22,131 nt of DNA from a virus, in the IMG/VR virus record IMGVR_UViG_3300044621_000398, positions 1 through 22,131 of that record; one strand, given 5' to 3'. The notes below the pieces were generated by a model. That model did not search any database, was not told the DNA's origin, and was given only the letters and a program-made list of their open reading frames with translations. Shown here piece by piece: positions 1-6,852 of this stretch (position 1 is its first letter; each line of letters starts with the position of its first letter). The translations under genes were made by a program, and so were the position numbers.

Positions 1-2
1 AA

Positions 3-122
3 GTGCGACCAGAAAGTAAAAACTTTGACTATTGGTTTTCTTGTAGTAATATTCTATGTAAAAATCATAGTGGTGGAGGTTCTTATGGATATTATTATGA
101 TGATTGGGTGGATGAGAAATGA
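3..122 (+). CDS. C-terminal end of an unidentified protein (partial)
   Basis: An open frame enters from the left edge and stops at a TGA at 120-122. The 39 visible residues are rich in Tyr, Gly and Asp and end in DDWVDEK. The gene at 436-1008 ends in a similar RWVDEKND, and the DNA around both ends is alike (gggtggatgagaaa at 106-119 and 985-998), so the two genes may be related at their 3' ends or share a duplicated junction. The next start codon overlaps this stop. The protein is not recognised and its start is outside the window. Confidence 0.6.
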   Translation: MRPESKNFDYWFSCSNILCKNHSGGGSYGYYYDDWVDEK

Positions 123-169
123 AATCCTTCAGCATTAATACCAAGGAGTTGATTATTGATTATGACTGA
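119..169 (+). CDS. possible 16-residue coupling ORF
   Basis: An ATG overlapping the preceding stop (ATGA) opens 16 codons and stops at 167-169, just past the start of the next gene at 162. It fills what would otherwise be a 39-nt gap in a stretch where neighbours touch or overlap, so it could be a micro-peptide or simply carry ribosomes to the next start. An AAGGAG lies inside it at about 141-146 and could serve the next gene. Nothing in the peptide is recognisable. Confidence 0.25.
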   Translation: MKSFSINTKELIIDYD

Positions 170-296
170 ACCAACTGACGAACAACTTGATGAACTCTGG
201 GATGAGATTGGAGGTTATTACAATCTTTATCCTGAAGTTAGAAATACTGTCCGTGAGGCACTTCATCGTTGGGGAAATATTGGGGATGAGGAATGA
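162..296 (+). CDS. small acidic hypothetical protein (44 aa)
   Basis: The start is ATGACTGAA, the same ATGACT opening used by many genes here. The product is 44 residues and acidic, with DEQLDELWDEIGG near the N-terminus and one short Trp-containing helix. The first residues resemble the start of the gene at 1695 (MTEQELIELWGDG), so these may be distant paralogues. Its stop overlaps the next start by 4 nt, implying translational coupling. Function unknown. Confidence 0.6.
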   Translation: MTEPTDEQLDELWDEIGGYYNLYPEVRNTVREALHRWGNIGDEE

Positions 297-439
297 CTTA
301 CGAAGTTCAAACTTGGGATGACGTAGATAAAACTGTGTATTATGAAACCGTAAAGGATGCTAATGATTATGAGAATGCTCGTGATATAATTGTAGAGAAG
401 TATCCAAATCGTAAAGTAATTGCTGTGATTAGAAAATGA
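293..439 (+). CDS. hypothetical protein (48 aa)
   Basis: ATGA overlaps join this gene to both neighbours. The product looks like one small alpha/beta unit: MTYEVQTWDDVDK, then a helical stretch around NDYENARDIIVEKYP, then a strand KVIAVIRK. The pattern strand-helix-strand with 'VEKYPNRKVIAV' suggests a compact folded protein rather than a spurious frame. No family is recognised. Confidence 0.65.
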   Translation: MTYEVQTWDDVDKTVYYETVKDANDYENARDIIVEKYPNRKVIAVIRK

Positions 440-1008
440 CTGAAAGACTAAATCACAAACTTGATATAAGTAAAATCAAAACCATCAAAGATATAAAAAA
501 TGTCTTTGATACTATGAATTTGGTTGCTTCTATGAGTGAAGATAATGAACAATATGAGATTGCAAAAGAATACTTCACCATTCCTTATGTTGCTCCTGAA
601 CTTGTTGGATTTAAACTACCACGACAATCATTAGAAGAAATTCAACAGGAATGTGAAGAGAAGTTTGATAAACATATTGAGAGTATCAAGCATAAGTTTG
701 CTGAACTCAAATGTCATCAAGAGTATCTTTACAATCAAAGGTTCAATAGAATTATTGAGGACTTTGAGTATGCGAAGAAGAACGGACAATTCCCACTAAA
801 ACCTAAATTTACTATAGGCACTACTCTTTCTGCGAATAGTAATATTACTTCCACTTTTGTAATCAAACAAGGAAATAAACACGAAGGGTATTATACAATT
901 GGAAATGGTTATTTGAGGTTTTATATGCCTTATAAACCAAATGCTATTACTCGTTGGTTTATGAATAAATGTCTTTCTATTAGATGGGTGGATGAGAAAA
1001 ATGACTAA
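436..1008 (+). CDS. hypothetical protein (190 aa)
   Basis: This is the longest gene in the first 2.8 kb. Residues 60-125 are charged and likely helical (EEIQQECEEKFDKHIESIKHK), and the C-terminal third looks like beta strands (TSTFVIKQGNKHEGYYTIGNGYLRFYMPY). It starts in an ATGA overlap with the gene before, and its last codons contain the start of the next gene (AATGACTAA). No catalytic motif, signal peptide or membrane segment is visible. Function unknown. Confidence 0.7.
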   Translation: MTERLNHKLDISKIKTIKDIKNVFDTMNLVASMSEDNEQYEIAKEYFTIPYVAPELVGFKLPRQSLEEIQQECEEKFDKHIESIKHKFAELKCHQEYLYNQRFNRIIEDFEYAKKNGQFPLKPKFTIGTTLSANSNITSTFVIKQGNKHEGYYTIGNGYLRFYMPYKPNAITRWFMNKCLSIRWVDEKND

Positions 1009-1204
1009 ACTATCAGCAGCAGACCTTATGGTAATTCACAACACTCTTTATAAAAGTTTGAGTGTCGTTGGAAATAGTATTTGGACACAAGAAACCAGAG
1101 AAAGAGTTATGGATAAGGTGTCTATTATTATGGAACAAATGAACGCAGAAGTTGTCTGTGGTGATGTAGAACCTATTGTTGTAAGTGGAGATGTGGGAGG
1201 ATGA
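1001..1204 (+). CDS. hypothetical protein (67 aa)
   Basis: The start is placed at the ATG at 1001 (ATGACTAAACTA), embedded in the last codons of the preceding gene. An in-frame ATG at 992 would add three residues and cannot be excluded. The N-terminal half is helical (KLSAADLMVIHNTLYKSL), and the C-terminus is Val/Gly-rich (EVVCGDVEPIVVSGDVGG). Its stop overlaps the next start. Function unknown. Confidence 0.6.
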   Translation: MTKLSAADLMVIHNTLYKSLSVVGNSIWTQETRERVMDKVSIIMEQMNAEVVCGDVEPIVVSGDVGG

Positions 1205-1308
1205 CCCACCCATCTTATTGTTGTCCTAAATGTGGAGATATGATAGGATATATTGGAAGGCTCTTTCAGTTTCTTCGTGTTCCATTACATCGGTGTAAGG
1301 ACAGTTGA
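1201..1308 (+). CDS. tiny cysteine-rich (zinc-ribbon-like) protein, 35 aa
   Basis: The ATG overlaps the preceding stop by 4 nt. The peptide has CCPKCGD at residues 7-13 and HRCKD near the end, so two CxxC-like groups and a histidine are available for metal binding. Zinc ribbons of this size occur in phages, but the second half has only one clear cysteine, so metal binding is inference. It is the last gene before a non-coding promoter segment. Confidence 0.55.
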   Translation: MTHPSYCCPKCGDMIGYIGRLFQFLRVPLHRCKDS

Positions 1309-1368
1309 AGAACTGGCACAGGGGATGCTCTGGGTGCCTCTGTGGGTGGTATGATACTCTCATACACA
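1298..1368 (+). promoter_or_regulatory. dyad module and extended -10 promoter (copy 1)
   Basis: Left half-site AGGACA (1298-1303), ten bases, then TGGCAC (1314-1319), with the -10 TATGAT at 1350-1355 starting 31 bases after the dyad starts to leave off (30 bases between). A TGG directly before the -10 makes an extended -10; no good -35 is seen. A second hairpin with one G-U pair, CACAGGGG with CCTCTGTG, lies between. A CAGTT-gaag-AACTG hairpin overlaps the dyad. Confidence 0.6.
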
Positions 1369-1380
1369 AAGGAACTCCAA

Positions 1381-1665
1381 ATGTTTGATGCCTTTACTGA
1401 TTATCCCATTCCATCTTATGGTGATATTGGGGGAGAAAAAGCACCTATTCGTAGAGCAAAAATCCTGACTTATGATGGAAATAAGTATTGTGATGTGCTT
1501 GTCTATCAAGTAGATGAATATGGTGATTTGAGAGGAACTGTTGTGAATTTCAAGCAGTTTTATCTCTATAAAAATGAAGCACGACTTGATGATGGCATTC
1601 AATTTACTGATGAAGAACTGAAAACTCTTCCTTGGACTGAAATAGGTTCTCCTCACTTTATTTGA
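1381..1665 (+). CDS. hypothetical protein (94 aa)
   Basis: The start at 1381 is chosen because AAGGA lies 8 nt upstream and because upstream in-frame ATGs fall inside the -10 box of the promoter at 1350. The sequence looks like a small beta-barrel type fold (RAKILTYDGNKYCDVLVYQ, then GDLRGTVVNFKQFYLY) and ends in an acidic TDEELKTLPWTEIG segment. It stops just before another promoter. Function unknown. Confidence 0.65.
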   Translation: MFDAFTDYPIPSYGDIGGEKAPIRRAKILTYDGNKYCDVLVYQVDEYGDLRGTVVNFKQFYLYKNEARLDDGIQFTDEELKTLPWTEIGSPHFI

Positions 1666-1684
1666 TATAATACTCTCATACACA
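1666..1684 (+). promoter_or_regulatory. extended -10 promoter, twin of the one at 1350
   Basis: TATAAT at 1666-1671 is preceded by TGA, giving an extended -10, and continues as ATACTCTCATACACA. The same 19 bases, with G for A at one position, occur at 1350-1368, so -10 box and early transcribed leader were duplicated together. The TGGCAC dyad is not evident here. Confidence 0.6.
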
Positions 1685-1694
1685 CAGACACCTG

Positions 1695-1937
1695 ATGACT
1701 GAACAAGAACTTATTGAACTCTGGGGTGATGGAACCCAGTTTGGAATGAATACTCTTGGTGCTGGTGTTATGACTGGTGCTATGAATAATGCCTTTCGTG
1801 AGGTTGCTGTAAAGTTTGCTCTTGTAGTTGCTGATAAAGCATATGGTATTGGTTATGATATTGGGGCAGGTGATGAGTATGATAGGGGATATGTTGATGG
1901 TGTGGAAAGTGTAAGGTCTGGTGTTCTTGGAGATTGA
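1695..1937 (+). CDS. Gly/Ala-rich hypothetical protein (80 aa)
   Basis: The ATG at 1695 follows a promoter at 1666. The middle is alanine- and glycine-rich and helical (NNAFREVAVKFALVVADKAYGIGYDIG), followed by repeated Gly-Tyr/Asp turns (GDEYDRGYVDG). Genes at 2259 (CAYGEITFA) and 2661 (FVVGYNMGRMEGFEVG) have comparable A..GY..G segments, so the three may share a fold. The start of the product resembles that of the 162-296 gene. Function unknown. Confidence 0.6.
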   Translation: MTEQELIELWGDGTQFGMNTLGAGVMTGAMNNAFREVAVKFALVVADKAYGIGYDIGAGDEYDRGYVDGVESVRSGVLGD

Positions 1938-1938
1938 A

Positions 1939-2262
1939 ATGACTGCCTTCACTTACAAAGGATACGGACGCATCTACACTAATCCCGAAAACATTCAAGA
2001 GGTAGAAAACATCATTCAAGAACTTGATGAGTTTGAGTGGGGTTATTATTCAGGAGGACTTGTAACATCTTGGGATAGGTATCCAAATGTTGAGTATGTT
2101 GGTAAGTTTGAACTGAATGAAGACAAGTTCAAACAAATCTGTAAAGAACGAAACATTCCTGTTTTTGTCTTTAATGCTTATGATAATGACTATCCTCGTG
2201 GTTATGTTAAAACTTTGAATAGAGAAGAAATTAAACAACTTTCTTATGGAGAACTGAAATGA
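1939..2262 (+). CDS. hypothetical protein (107 aa)
   Basis: The start is the ATGACT at 1939, immediately after the upstream TGA; a GTG at 1921 would extend it into the previous gene and is not preferred. The product is acidic and aromatic, with a helix around ENIQEVENIIQELDEFEW and a hydrophobic strand IPVFVFNAYD. Its stop overlaps the next ATG by 4 nt. No family recognised. Confidence 0.65.
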   Translation: MTAFTYKGYGRIYTNPENIQEVENIIQELDEFEWGYYSGGLVTSWDRYPNVEYVGKFELNEDKFKQICKERNIPVFVFNAYDNDYPRGYVKTLNREEIKQLSYGELK

Positions 2263-2486
2263 CTAACGAAGAAAAACTCACACTTCTCCTCAAGGTTCTC
2301 AAAGAAGTAGCAGAGGTAAAACACTGCTATGAAGGTCTATTTGGAGATGATTATACTCCAAGTGCTGGTAGTTATGATGATGCCTTTGAAGATGGTTGTG
2401 CTTATGGTGAGATTACCTTTGCCCGCACTATGTTAGAATGTATTGGTGAAAAGTTTGAATACCCTTGTATGAAAGAAAATGACTAA
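2259..2486 (+). CDS. hypothetical protein (75 aa)
   Basis: An ATGA overlap gives the start. The N-terminus is a helix (EKLTLLLKVLKEVAEVKHCYEGLFGDD) and the centre is Ser/Asp/Gly rich before a second helix (CAYGEITFARTMLECIG). Three cysteines are scattered and do not form an obvious metal site. Overlaps the next gene by 8 nt in another frame. Function unknown. Confidence 0.6.
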   Translation: MTNEEKLTLLLKVLKEVAEVKHCYEGLFGDDYTPSAGSYDDAFEDGCAYGEITFARTMLECIGEKFEYPCMKEND

Positions 2487-2664
2487 CAAACTAAAATTCA
2501 CACAAGTATCACGAGTGATTGACCCTAAGACCCGTATTCATTATCTTGATGCGATTGATGAATATGGGAATCATTGGATGGCACAGATGGAGCACGACAC
2601 AGAGAAATGGTTGTGTTTTAGTAGAGTATGGTATCAAGACGCACAACAACCTGTACAACTATGA
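2479..2664 (+). CDS. hypothetical protein (61 aa)
   Basis: The ATGACT at 2479 lies inside the last codons of the preceding gene. The sequence reads like a small beta-sheet protein: VSRVIDPKTRIHYLDAIDE, then GNHWMAQMEHDTEKWLCFSRVWY. It has three tryptophans and ends in DAQQPVQL. The next gene starts within its stop. Function unknown. Confidence 0.6.
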   Translation: MTNKLKFTQVSRVIDPKTRIHYLDAIDEYGNHWMAQMEHDTEKWLCFSRVWYQDAQQPVQL

Positions 2665-2903
2665 AACATCCTGCAAACAATTGGGACTTTGATGATACAA
2701 TTGAAGACGCATTTGTTGATTGGTTTCACGACCTTTATGGTGGTTATTCACTTCGTAGTGAGCACTTCTTTGGTGATTGCGAGGTAGAGGATGTGAATAC
2801 TCGTAAGGATTTGATGTATAAGTGGTTGCACTCTGCGTTTGTTGTGGGGTATAATATGGGAAGAATGGAAGGATTTGAAGTAGGACTGACGAATAATGAG
2901 TGA
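2661..2903 (+). CDS. hypothetical protein (80 aa)
   Basis: The start at 2661 is the ATGA overlap with the previous stop. The sequence has an acidic, aromatic N-terminus (NNWDFDDTIEDAFVDWFHDLYGG) and a C-terminal Gly-rich helix (FVVGYNMGRMEGFEVG) that resembles segments of the 1695 and 2259 products. It overlaps the following gene by 8 nt. Function unknown. Confidence 0.6.
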   Translation: MKHPANNWDFDDTIEDAFVDWFHDLYGGYSLRSEHFFGDCEVEDVNTRKDLMYKWLHSAFVVGYNMGRMEGFEVGLTNNE

Positions 2904-3594
2904 CTTAATCTTCAAAACAGATGGAGAAGAAAACTTTCGCATACCTTCACCATTTTCAAATAATTATTATGATTTGCCGAAAACTCCTAAAACTAAACTT
3001 GAAGTAAAGAAAATGACTGATATTGAAAAGACAGAAGCAGAAATCAAAGTGCTTCAAAAGAAACTGGAACTCCTCAAAGAGATTGAAACACATAAATCTC
3101 AACCCAAAATGACTTTTGATTATGGTGGAAAGTTTGAGATTGTCTCTTATAATTATGAGGAATATCTTCGTCTTGAATTTAATGATGGAAGTCATAATTG
3201 GTCTAAGAGAAAGCATACTGTTGATGGTGTGGTAATGGTTGCTATTACTGATGGTGAAACTCTTCGTCTGCTTGAAGGTGTATGGTTTAATGATGTGAAG
3301 AAGGGGAAGTATGATGATGAAGTAGATGAAGTGGAGTGGGATGAGAAAGAGTTAACTCCAAATCTTCAAAAAATTATTGATAAAATGATAGAGGAACGCA
3401 AATCTCAAAAACTTCGCAATATGCTAAAAGTTCAACTTGATTTTGATATTATGGTTTGTGATGATATTGTGTCGGTTGTTGAGGACTGGTTGCCTGACCC
3501 GCAAAGTGCTGCTGGAAGTCAGAATGTAGATACAGAACTACTTGTAGATGGATTTAATGATTGTTTGCGTAAAATCAAGGAGATGCTACGATGA
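2896..3594 (+). CDS. hypothetical coiled-coil protein (232 aa)
   Basis: Residues 40-67 form a clear coiled coil (TEAEIKVLQKKLELLKEI). A beta-rich centre follows (GKFEIVSYNYEEYLRLEF and VVMVAITDGETLRLLEGVWF), then an acidic linker and a C-terminal helical part ending NDCLRKIKEMLR. A second ATGACT within the frame at 3013 (residue 40) could be the real start, giving a protein that begins with the coiled coil; the segment before it has no predicted structure. The stop overlaps the next ATG. Confidence 0.65.
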   Translation: MSDLIFKTDGEENFRIPSPFSNNYYDLPKTPKTKLEVKKMTDIEKTEAEIKVLQKKLELLKEIETHKSQPKMTFDYGGKFEIVSYNYEEYLRLEFNDGSHNWSKRKHTVDGVVMVAITDGETLRLLEGVWFNDVKKGKYDDEVDEVEWDEKELTPNLQKIIDKMIEERKSQKLRNMLKVQLDFDIMVCDDIVSVVEDWLPDPQSAAGSQNVDTELLVDGFNDCLRKIKEMLR

Positions 3595-3773
3595 CTGAAC
3601 GAAACCTAAAACAACAACTCCAGTATTCTTACTATGAGGATATGGAGGATGGTAGAACAATTGAAACGATTGATTATGATGCCTTGATTGAAATTATTGA
3701 TGATTTGTATGATAAAATTGAAACACTTCAAAGAGATAATGAATTTCTAAAATCTTATGCTTGGGAACGATGA
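3591..3773 (+). CDS. small acidic hypothetical protein (60 aa)
   Basis: ATGACTGAA in an ATGA overlap. The product is acidic and mostly helical, with an amphipathic C-terminal helix (DALIEIIDDLYDKIETLQRD) suited to coiled-coil contact, perhaps with the coiled coil of the gene just upstream. Function unknown. Confidence 0.6.
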   Translation: MTERNLKQQLQYSYYEDMEDGRTIETIDYDALIEIIDDLYDKIETLQRDNEFLKSYAWER

Positions 3774-4354
3774 ACGATGATATGCCTTGGGTTAATCTCA
3801 CACAAGAAGAAGTAGAAGAACTCCGCAACAAAAAACACGAACTCACTGAATACGGCAAACAGAGGTTGAGAGAACTTATGAGCAAACCTATTCAAGCAAA
3901 AGTATCCACAGAAGATTTCAATAAAGTTATGGATGCTATCAAAGAGAAAGAACTCACGCACGAAGAAATGCTAGAAGAAGCAGCACGAAGAGAAGCAGAA
4001 AATAAGGCACTTGCTGCTCTTGACGAACTTTATGAGAAGCACGGTGATGCTATGTTGAAACTTGCTGAGATTGAAAAAGATGAGTGGGAACGTAGAGAAC
4101 GTAGTGATACTGTGCTGGCACGGTATAATGCCTTCTATAATGATGAGTGTTCTGGTATGCCTCACGGGACACCAATCACACCAGAACATATGCAAGCAAT
4201 GACACTGGAATGTATGGTTGATGCTCTCCGTTGCGAGAATATGAATGTGGAGTATAATTCTATTGCTATTGATGATATTAAGGATTTGATTGCACGATTG
4301 TATCAACAGAGTGATGAGTTTCTTGAAAGAGTGAGAAAGAATAATGAAATTTGA
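3770..4354 (+). CDS. helical charged hypothetical protein (194 aa)
   Basis: The ATG at 3770 overlaps the preceding stop; an in-frame TTG at 3761 is less likely. The protein is strongly charged and helical through residues 8-115 (EEVEELRNKKHELTEYGKQ; EEMLEEAARREAENKALAAL). Residues 32-57, RLRELMSKP followed by VSTEDFNKVMDAIKE, echo two blocks of the next protein (VSAEAYDELVRRINE and RIKELMNKP) in swapped order, hinting that the neighbours share a domain. Function unknown. Confidence 0.65.
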   Translation: MNDDMPWVNLTQEEVEELRNKKHELTEYGKQRLRELMSKPIQAKVSTEDFNKVMDAIKEKELTHEEMLEEAARREAENKALAALDELYEKHGDAMLKLAEIEKDEWERRERSDTVLARYNAFYNDECSGMPHGTPITPEHMQAMTLECMVDALRCENMNVEYNSIAIDDIKDLIARLYQQSDEFLERVRKNNEI

Positions 4355-4691
4355 AACTCAATCAAAATGGGAAGATTTCCTTGATGGATTTCGTAATGTC
4401 CTGTATATTCTTGACTGTTATGATGACGGTGATGAATGGGGTTATGGTGAGTTCTGGGAGAGTTTGAGTATTGGATGGTTTCAGGAATATATTTTTCCTT
4501 ATGATGACCCATACAATCTAACTATCAGTCCAGAACGTAGGTTGAGATTGGGACAAAAACCAGAAAGGATTATTGTATCCGCAGAAGCATATGATGAACT
4601 TGTGCGACGAATCAATGAACCACCAGACCCTGCTGTGGTGGAGAGAATTAAAGAACTTATGAACAAACCTGCACCTTGGGATGATGACTGA
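4344..4691 (+). CDS. protein with TacA/DUF1778 antitoxin-like C-terminus (115 aa)
   Basis: Residues 1-70 are aromatic and acidic and not recognised. Residues 77-115 contain IIVSAEAYDELVRRINEPP followed by a helix RIKELMNKPAPWDDD. The layout (val-ser, acidic helix, PPxP, helix, PW at the end) matches what I know of the C-terminal toxin-binding part of DUF1778/TacA-type antitoxins. No toxin gene and no ribbon-helix-helix DNA-binding domain are visible, so if it is antitoxin-like it would act on a host toxin. Resemblance seen by eye only. Starts 11 nt inside the previous gene. Confidence 0.6.
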   Translation: MKFETQSKWEDFLDGFRNVLYILDCYDDGDEWGYGEFWESLSIGWFQEYIFPYDDPYNLTISPERRLRLGQKPERIIVSAEAYDELVRRINEPPDPAVVERIKELMNKPAPWDDD

Positions 4692-4863
4692 AAAAGATAA
4701 AATATACAAAAATGTCTGGTCTTGTGCCTATCGTCGTCGTTATGCTGCGAAACTCAAACAAGATTGGGAACTGTATAACCGTGAACACCAAACTTTGCTG
4801 ATGTGCCTTAAAATAGCAAAGTGGAATCAATTTGATACAGAAAAAAGAAACTACTTAAAATGA
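4684..4863 (+). CDS. small basic hypothetical protein (59 aa)
   Basis: Two adjacent ATGs (4681, 4684) are possible; 4684 gives the ATGACTGAA opening used by its neighbours. The product is basic and aromatic (NVWSCAYRRRYAAKLKQDWE), followed by a helix with LLMCLKIAKW. The positive charge would suit nucleic-acid binding, but no motif is seen. It ends in an ATGA overlap. Confidence 0.55.
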   Translation: MTEKDKIYKNVWSCAYRRRYAAKLKQDWELYNREHQTLLMCLKIAKWNQFDTEKRNYLK

Positions 4864-5051
4864 CTTCAACGTTTAAACAAACTTGTGATAAACCTTATAA
4901 TCGCCACGATTATAAGGTTGTTTTTGGAGATGGCAAAGAAGTCATCTTTGATAACTATGAGGATGTCCAACTCACTTGGTTTCAAAATGGTGGAAACTTT
5001 TTGAGTCATATTGAAGTTTTGGATAAAAGGAAAAGCAAAGGATTTAAATGA
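4860..5051 (+). CDS. hypothetical protein (63 aa)
   Basis: ATGACT in an ATGA overlap. The sequence has alternating strands (YKVVFGDGKEVIFDNYED, then VQLTWFQNGGNFLSHIEVLDK) and a Lys-rich tail, so it is probably a small beta-sheet protein. Joined to the next gene by another ATGA overlap. Not recognised. Confidence 0.65.
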   Translation: MTSTFKQTCDKPYNRHDYKVVFGDGKEVIFDNYEDVQLTWFQNGGNFLSHIEVLDKRKSKGFK

Positions 5052-5212
5052 CAAACTTTACCCATGAACAATATAAACTGATTTTTACTGCGGTTCGTTG
5101 GTATCAGTTTGAGAAAACTGTACTGGAAAGCAAAGAGTATCAAGAGTGTGGTGAGATACTTGACGAACTGTTTTATTCCGTGTATACTCAACGTGTTGAG
5201 CAACCTACCTGA
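5048..5212 (+). CDS. hypothetical protein (54 aa)
   Basis: The start overlaps the previous stop. The product (MTNFTHEQYKLIFTAVRWYQ...) is one helix-rich unit with FTAVRWYQFEKTVLESKEY and ends RVEQPT. I associate this type of small protein with T4-like cyanophages, from memory and unverified. No function is known to me. Confidence 0.65.
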   Translation: MTNFTHEQYKLIFTAVRWYQFEKTVLESKEYQECGEILDELFYSVYTQRVEQPT

Positions 5213-5388
5213 TGGCATCTAACGAAGAAGAATTTCCTTTTGATCAATTTCCTTGGAAACTTGTTTACCAAGATGGAAAAGAAACTCGCAAATGTTACTT
5301 TGATAGTGAACATAATCGCCAAAAACACATTGATCGTTACAAACTAAAAAAGAAAGATGTCAAACTTGGTTACAAATTTGAAGAATAA
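5212..5388 (+). CDS. small basic hypothetical protein (58 aa)
   Basis: TGATG overlap: the stop at 5210-5212 shares its A with the ATG. The product has an aromatic strand pair (FPWKLVYQDGKETRKCYFD) and a Lys-rich C-terminal segment (RYKLKKKDVKLGYKFEE). It is the last small gene before the sugar-nucleotide enzyme, from which it is separated by only two bases. Function unknown. Confidence 0.65.
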   Translation: MASNEEEFPFDQFPWKLVYQDGKETRKCYFDSEHNRQKHIDRYKLKKKDVKLGYKFEE

Positions 5389-5390
5389 CT

Positions 5391-6419
5391 ATGACTAAAA
5401 GAGCACTTATCACTGGTGGTGCAGGTTTTATCGCACACCACTTGATTGGACAAGTATTAAAGAATACTGATTGGGAAGTTGTTACACTGGATCGTTTAGA
5501 CTACAGTGGTAATCTAAATCGTCTTCATGATCTAATGCTTTCTTTTGATGTTGAAACCCGCAAACGTGTCAAAATTGTACATCATGATCTGAAAGCAGAA
5601 CTTAATCCACTTGTTCGATCTGAAATTGGTTCTGTTGATTATATTCTCCATCTTGCTGCTGGTTCTCATGTTGACCGCAGTATCGAGTATCCTATGGAGT
5701 TTGTGCTTGATAATGTAGTTGCAACCTGCAATATTCTTGAGTTTGCACGTATTCAAAAGAACAATCTTGAAAGATTTGTTTATTTCAGCACCGATGAAGT
5801 GTTTGGTCCTGCACCAAATGGTATCAAATACAAAGAGAATGATCGATATAATTCTACCAATCCTTACAGCGCAACTAAAGCGGGTGGTGAGGAACTTGCA
5901 GTGGCATATGAGAATACCTATGGTCTTCCCATTTATATTACTCACACGATGAATGTGTTTGGAGAGCGTCAACACCCTGAAAAATACATTCCAATGTGTA
6001 TTCGTAAGATTCGTGACGGTGAAACTGTGACCATTCATAGTGATAGCACTCGTACTATTCCTGGTTCTCGGCACTATATTCACGCCGAAGATGTTGCATC
6101 TGCTGTCCTATTTTTGGTAAATTATGAGGGTGAGTTTGAACCTACTTGGGGTAATGCTAAATGTCCTAAGTTTAACATTGTTGGAGCGGAAGAACTTAAC
6201 AATTTGGAACTGGCACAAATCATTGCCGAATCCCAGGGAAAAGAATTGAAATATAATCTTGTAGATTTTCATTCTTCGCGCCCAGGTCACGACTTGCGTT
6301 ATGCCTTGTGTGGTGATAAAATGAAGCAACTGGGATGGGAACCTGCCAAATCTGTTCGGGAACGTATCGCAGAAGTAACTAAATGGACTCTTGAAAACGA
6401 ACGCTGGATTACTCTATGA
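5391..6419 (+). CDS. dTDP-glucose 4,6-dehydratase-like (RmlB-type) SDR enzyme
   Basis: An extended short-chain dehydrogenase of 342 residues, close to the usual RmlB length. The NAD-binding glycine motif is GGAGFIAHH at 9-17 (usual ending is GSH), with Asp34 placed to bind the NAD ribose. The dehydratase triad is present as Thr134-Asp135-Glu136 in FSTDEVFG, with Tyr159 and Lys163 in YSATK. GERQHPEKYIPM around 195 and SRHYIHAEDVA around 227 fit substrate-binding regions of this family. RmlB converts dTDP-glucose to the 4-keto-6-deoxy sugar; the actual sugar nucleotide here is inferred. In a phage it may alter host surface sugars or glycosylate phage components. It starts 2 nt after the previous stop and overlaps the next gene by 4 nt. 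Confidence 0.9.
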   Translation: MTKRALITGGAGFIAHHLIGQVLKNTDWEVVTLDRLDYSGNLNRLHDLMLSFDVETRKRVKIVHHDLKAELNPLVRSEIGSVDYILHLAAGSHVDRSIEYPMEFVLDNVVATCNILEFARIQKNNLERFVYFSTDEVFGPAPNGIKYKENDRYNSTNPYSATKAGGEELAVAYENTYGLPIYITHTMNVFGERQHPEKYIPMCIRKIRDGETVTIHSDSTRTIPGSRHYIHAEDVASAVLFLVNYEGEFEPTWGNAKCPKFNIVGAEELNNLELAQIIAESQGKELKYNLVDFHSSRPGHDLRYALCGDKMKQLGWEPAKSVRERIAEVTKWTLENERWITL

Positions 6420-6547
6420 CTGAACGTACCTTTGTAGATAAGAATAATAATTCTTGGTATTGGGAAGAAACTCCCGAGACCATTGAAGCACTCAAACAAC
6501 TCCATGAAACTGTAAAAAAAGTAAATGATAGAAAAGAAACTAATTGA
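6416..6547 (+). CDS. small hypothetical protein (43 aa)
   Basis: ATGACTGAA overlaps the dehydratase stop. The product has an aromatic N-terminal part (FVDKNNNSWYWEETPE) and a helical, basic C-terminus (IEALKQLHETVKKVNDRKE). It overlaps the following gene by 23 nt in a different frame. Coupled translation with the dehydratase gene is likely. Function unknown. Confidence 0.55.
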   Translation: MTERTFVDKNNNSWYWEETPETIEALKQLHETVKKVNDRKETN

Positions 6548-6755
6548 TGATGTTTTCTACGTTGAACAGAAAAAGTATGGACTCTGGTATTCCACTGACA
6601 AGGATGGTAATGGACTTATCACCTCTCTCACTGAAAAACAGTGTATCTCAGCGACCCGTTACTATCTTAAACTCAGGCAAGAAAATCAGTTTGAATCCCA
6701 AAATAATGAAGAAAATGTAAGTAAGTATTCTGGTAGTATGGATTATAAACTATAA
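6525..6755 (+). CDS. hypothetical protein (76 aa)
   Basis: The ATG at 6525 lies within the previous gene. The product begins with a strand-rich segment (KLIDDVFYVEQKKYGLWYST) followed by a helix (TEKQCISATRYYLKLRQE) and an Asn/Ser-rich tail. Its stop TAA is inside the late promoter box at 6751-6758, marking the end of this gene run. Function unknown. Confidence 0.65.
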   Translation: MIEKKLIDDVFYVEQKKYGLWYSTDKDGNGLITSLTEKQCISATRYYLKLRQENQFESQNNEENVSKYSGSMDYKL

Positions 6756-6758
6756 ATA
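6751..6758 (+). promoter_or_regulatory. T4-type late promoter (TATAAATA)
   Basis: Exact match to the TATAAATA box used by the gp55-type late sigma factor of T4-like phages. It overlaps the stop of the previous gene and would transcribe into a terminator 40 bp downstream. Confidence 0.6.
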
Positions 6759-6797
6759 ATAATGCTTTTGTTTGTGGTTATTCAGAAGCAAAGAGTG

Positions 6798-6817
6798 GGA
6801 GCAGAAATGCTCCTTTT
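6798..6817 (+). terminator. rho-independent terminator with GAAA tetraloop
   Basis: GGAGCA (6798-6803), loop GAAA, TGCTCC (6808-6813), then TTTTCTT. The six-pair GC-rich stem, stable GNRA loop and T tract make this a strong terminator, insulating the following homing-endonuclease remnant from upstream transcription. Confidence 0.85.
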
Positions 6818-6821
6818 CTTG

Positions 6822-6829
6822 TATAAATA
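6822..6829 (+). promoter_or_regulatory. T4-type late promoter (TATAAATA)
   Basis: Exact TATAAATA box located 4 bases after the terminator T tract and 23 bases before the ATG at 6853. The terminator/promoter pair gives the endonuclease remnant its own late transcription unit, a typical arrangement for homing genes. Confidence 0.7.
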
Positions 6830-6852
6830 CTATTACCACAAACAAAAAGCAG

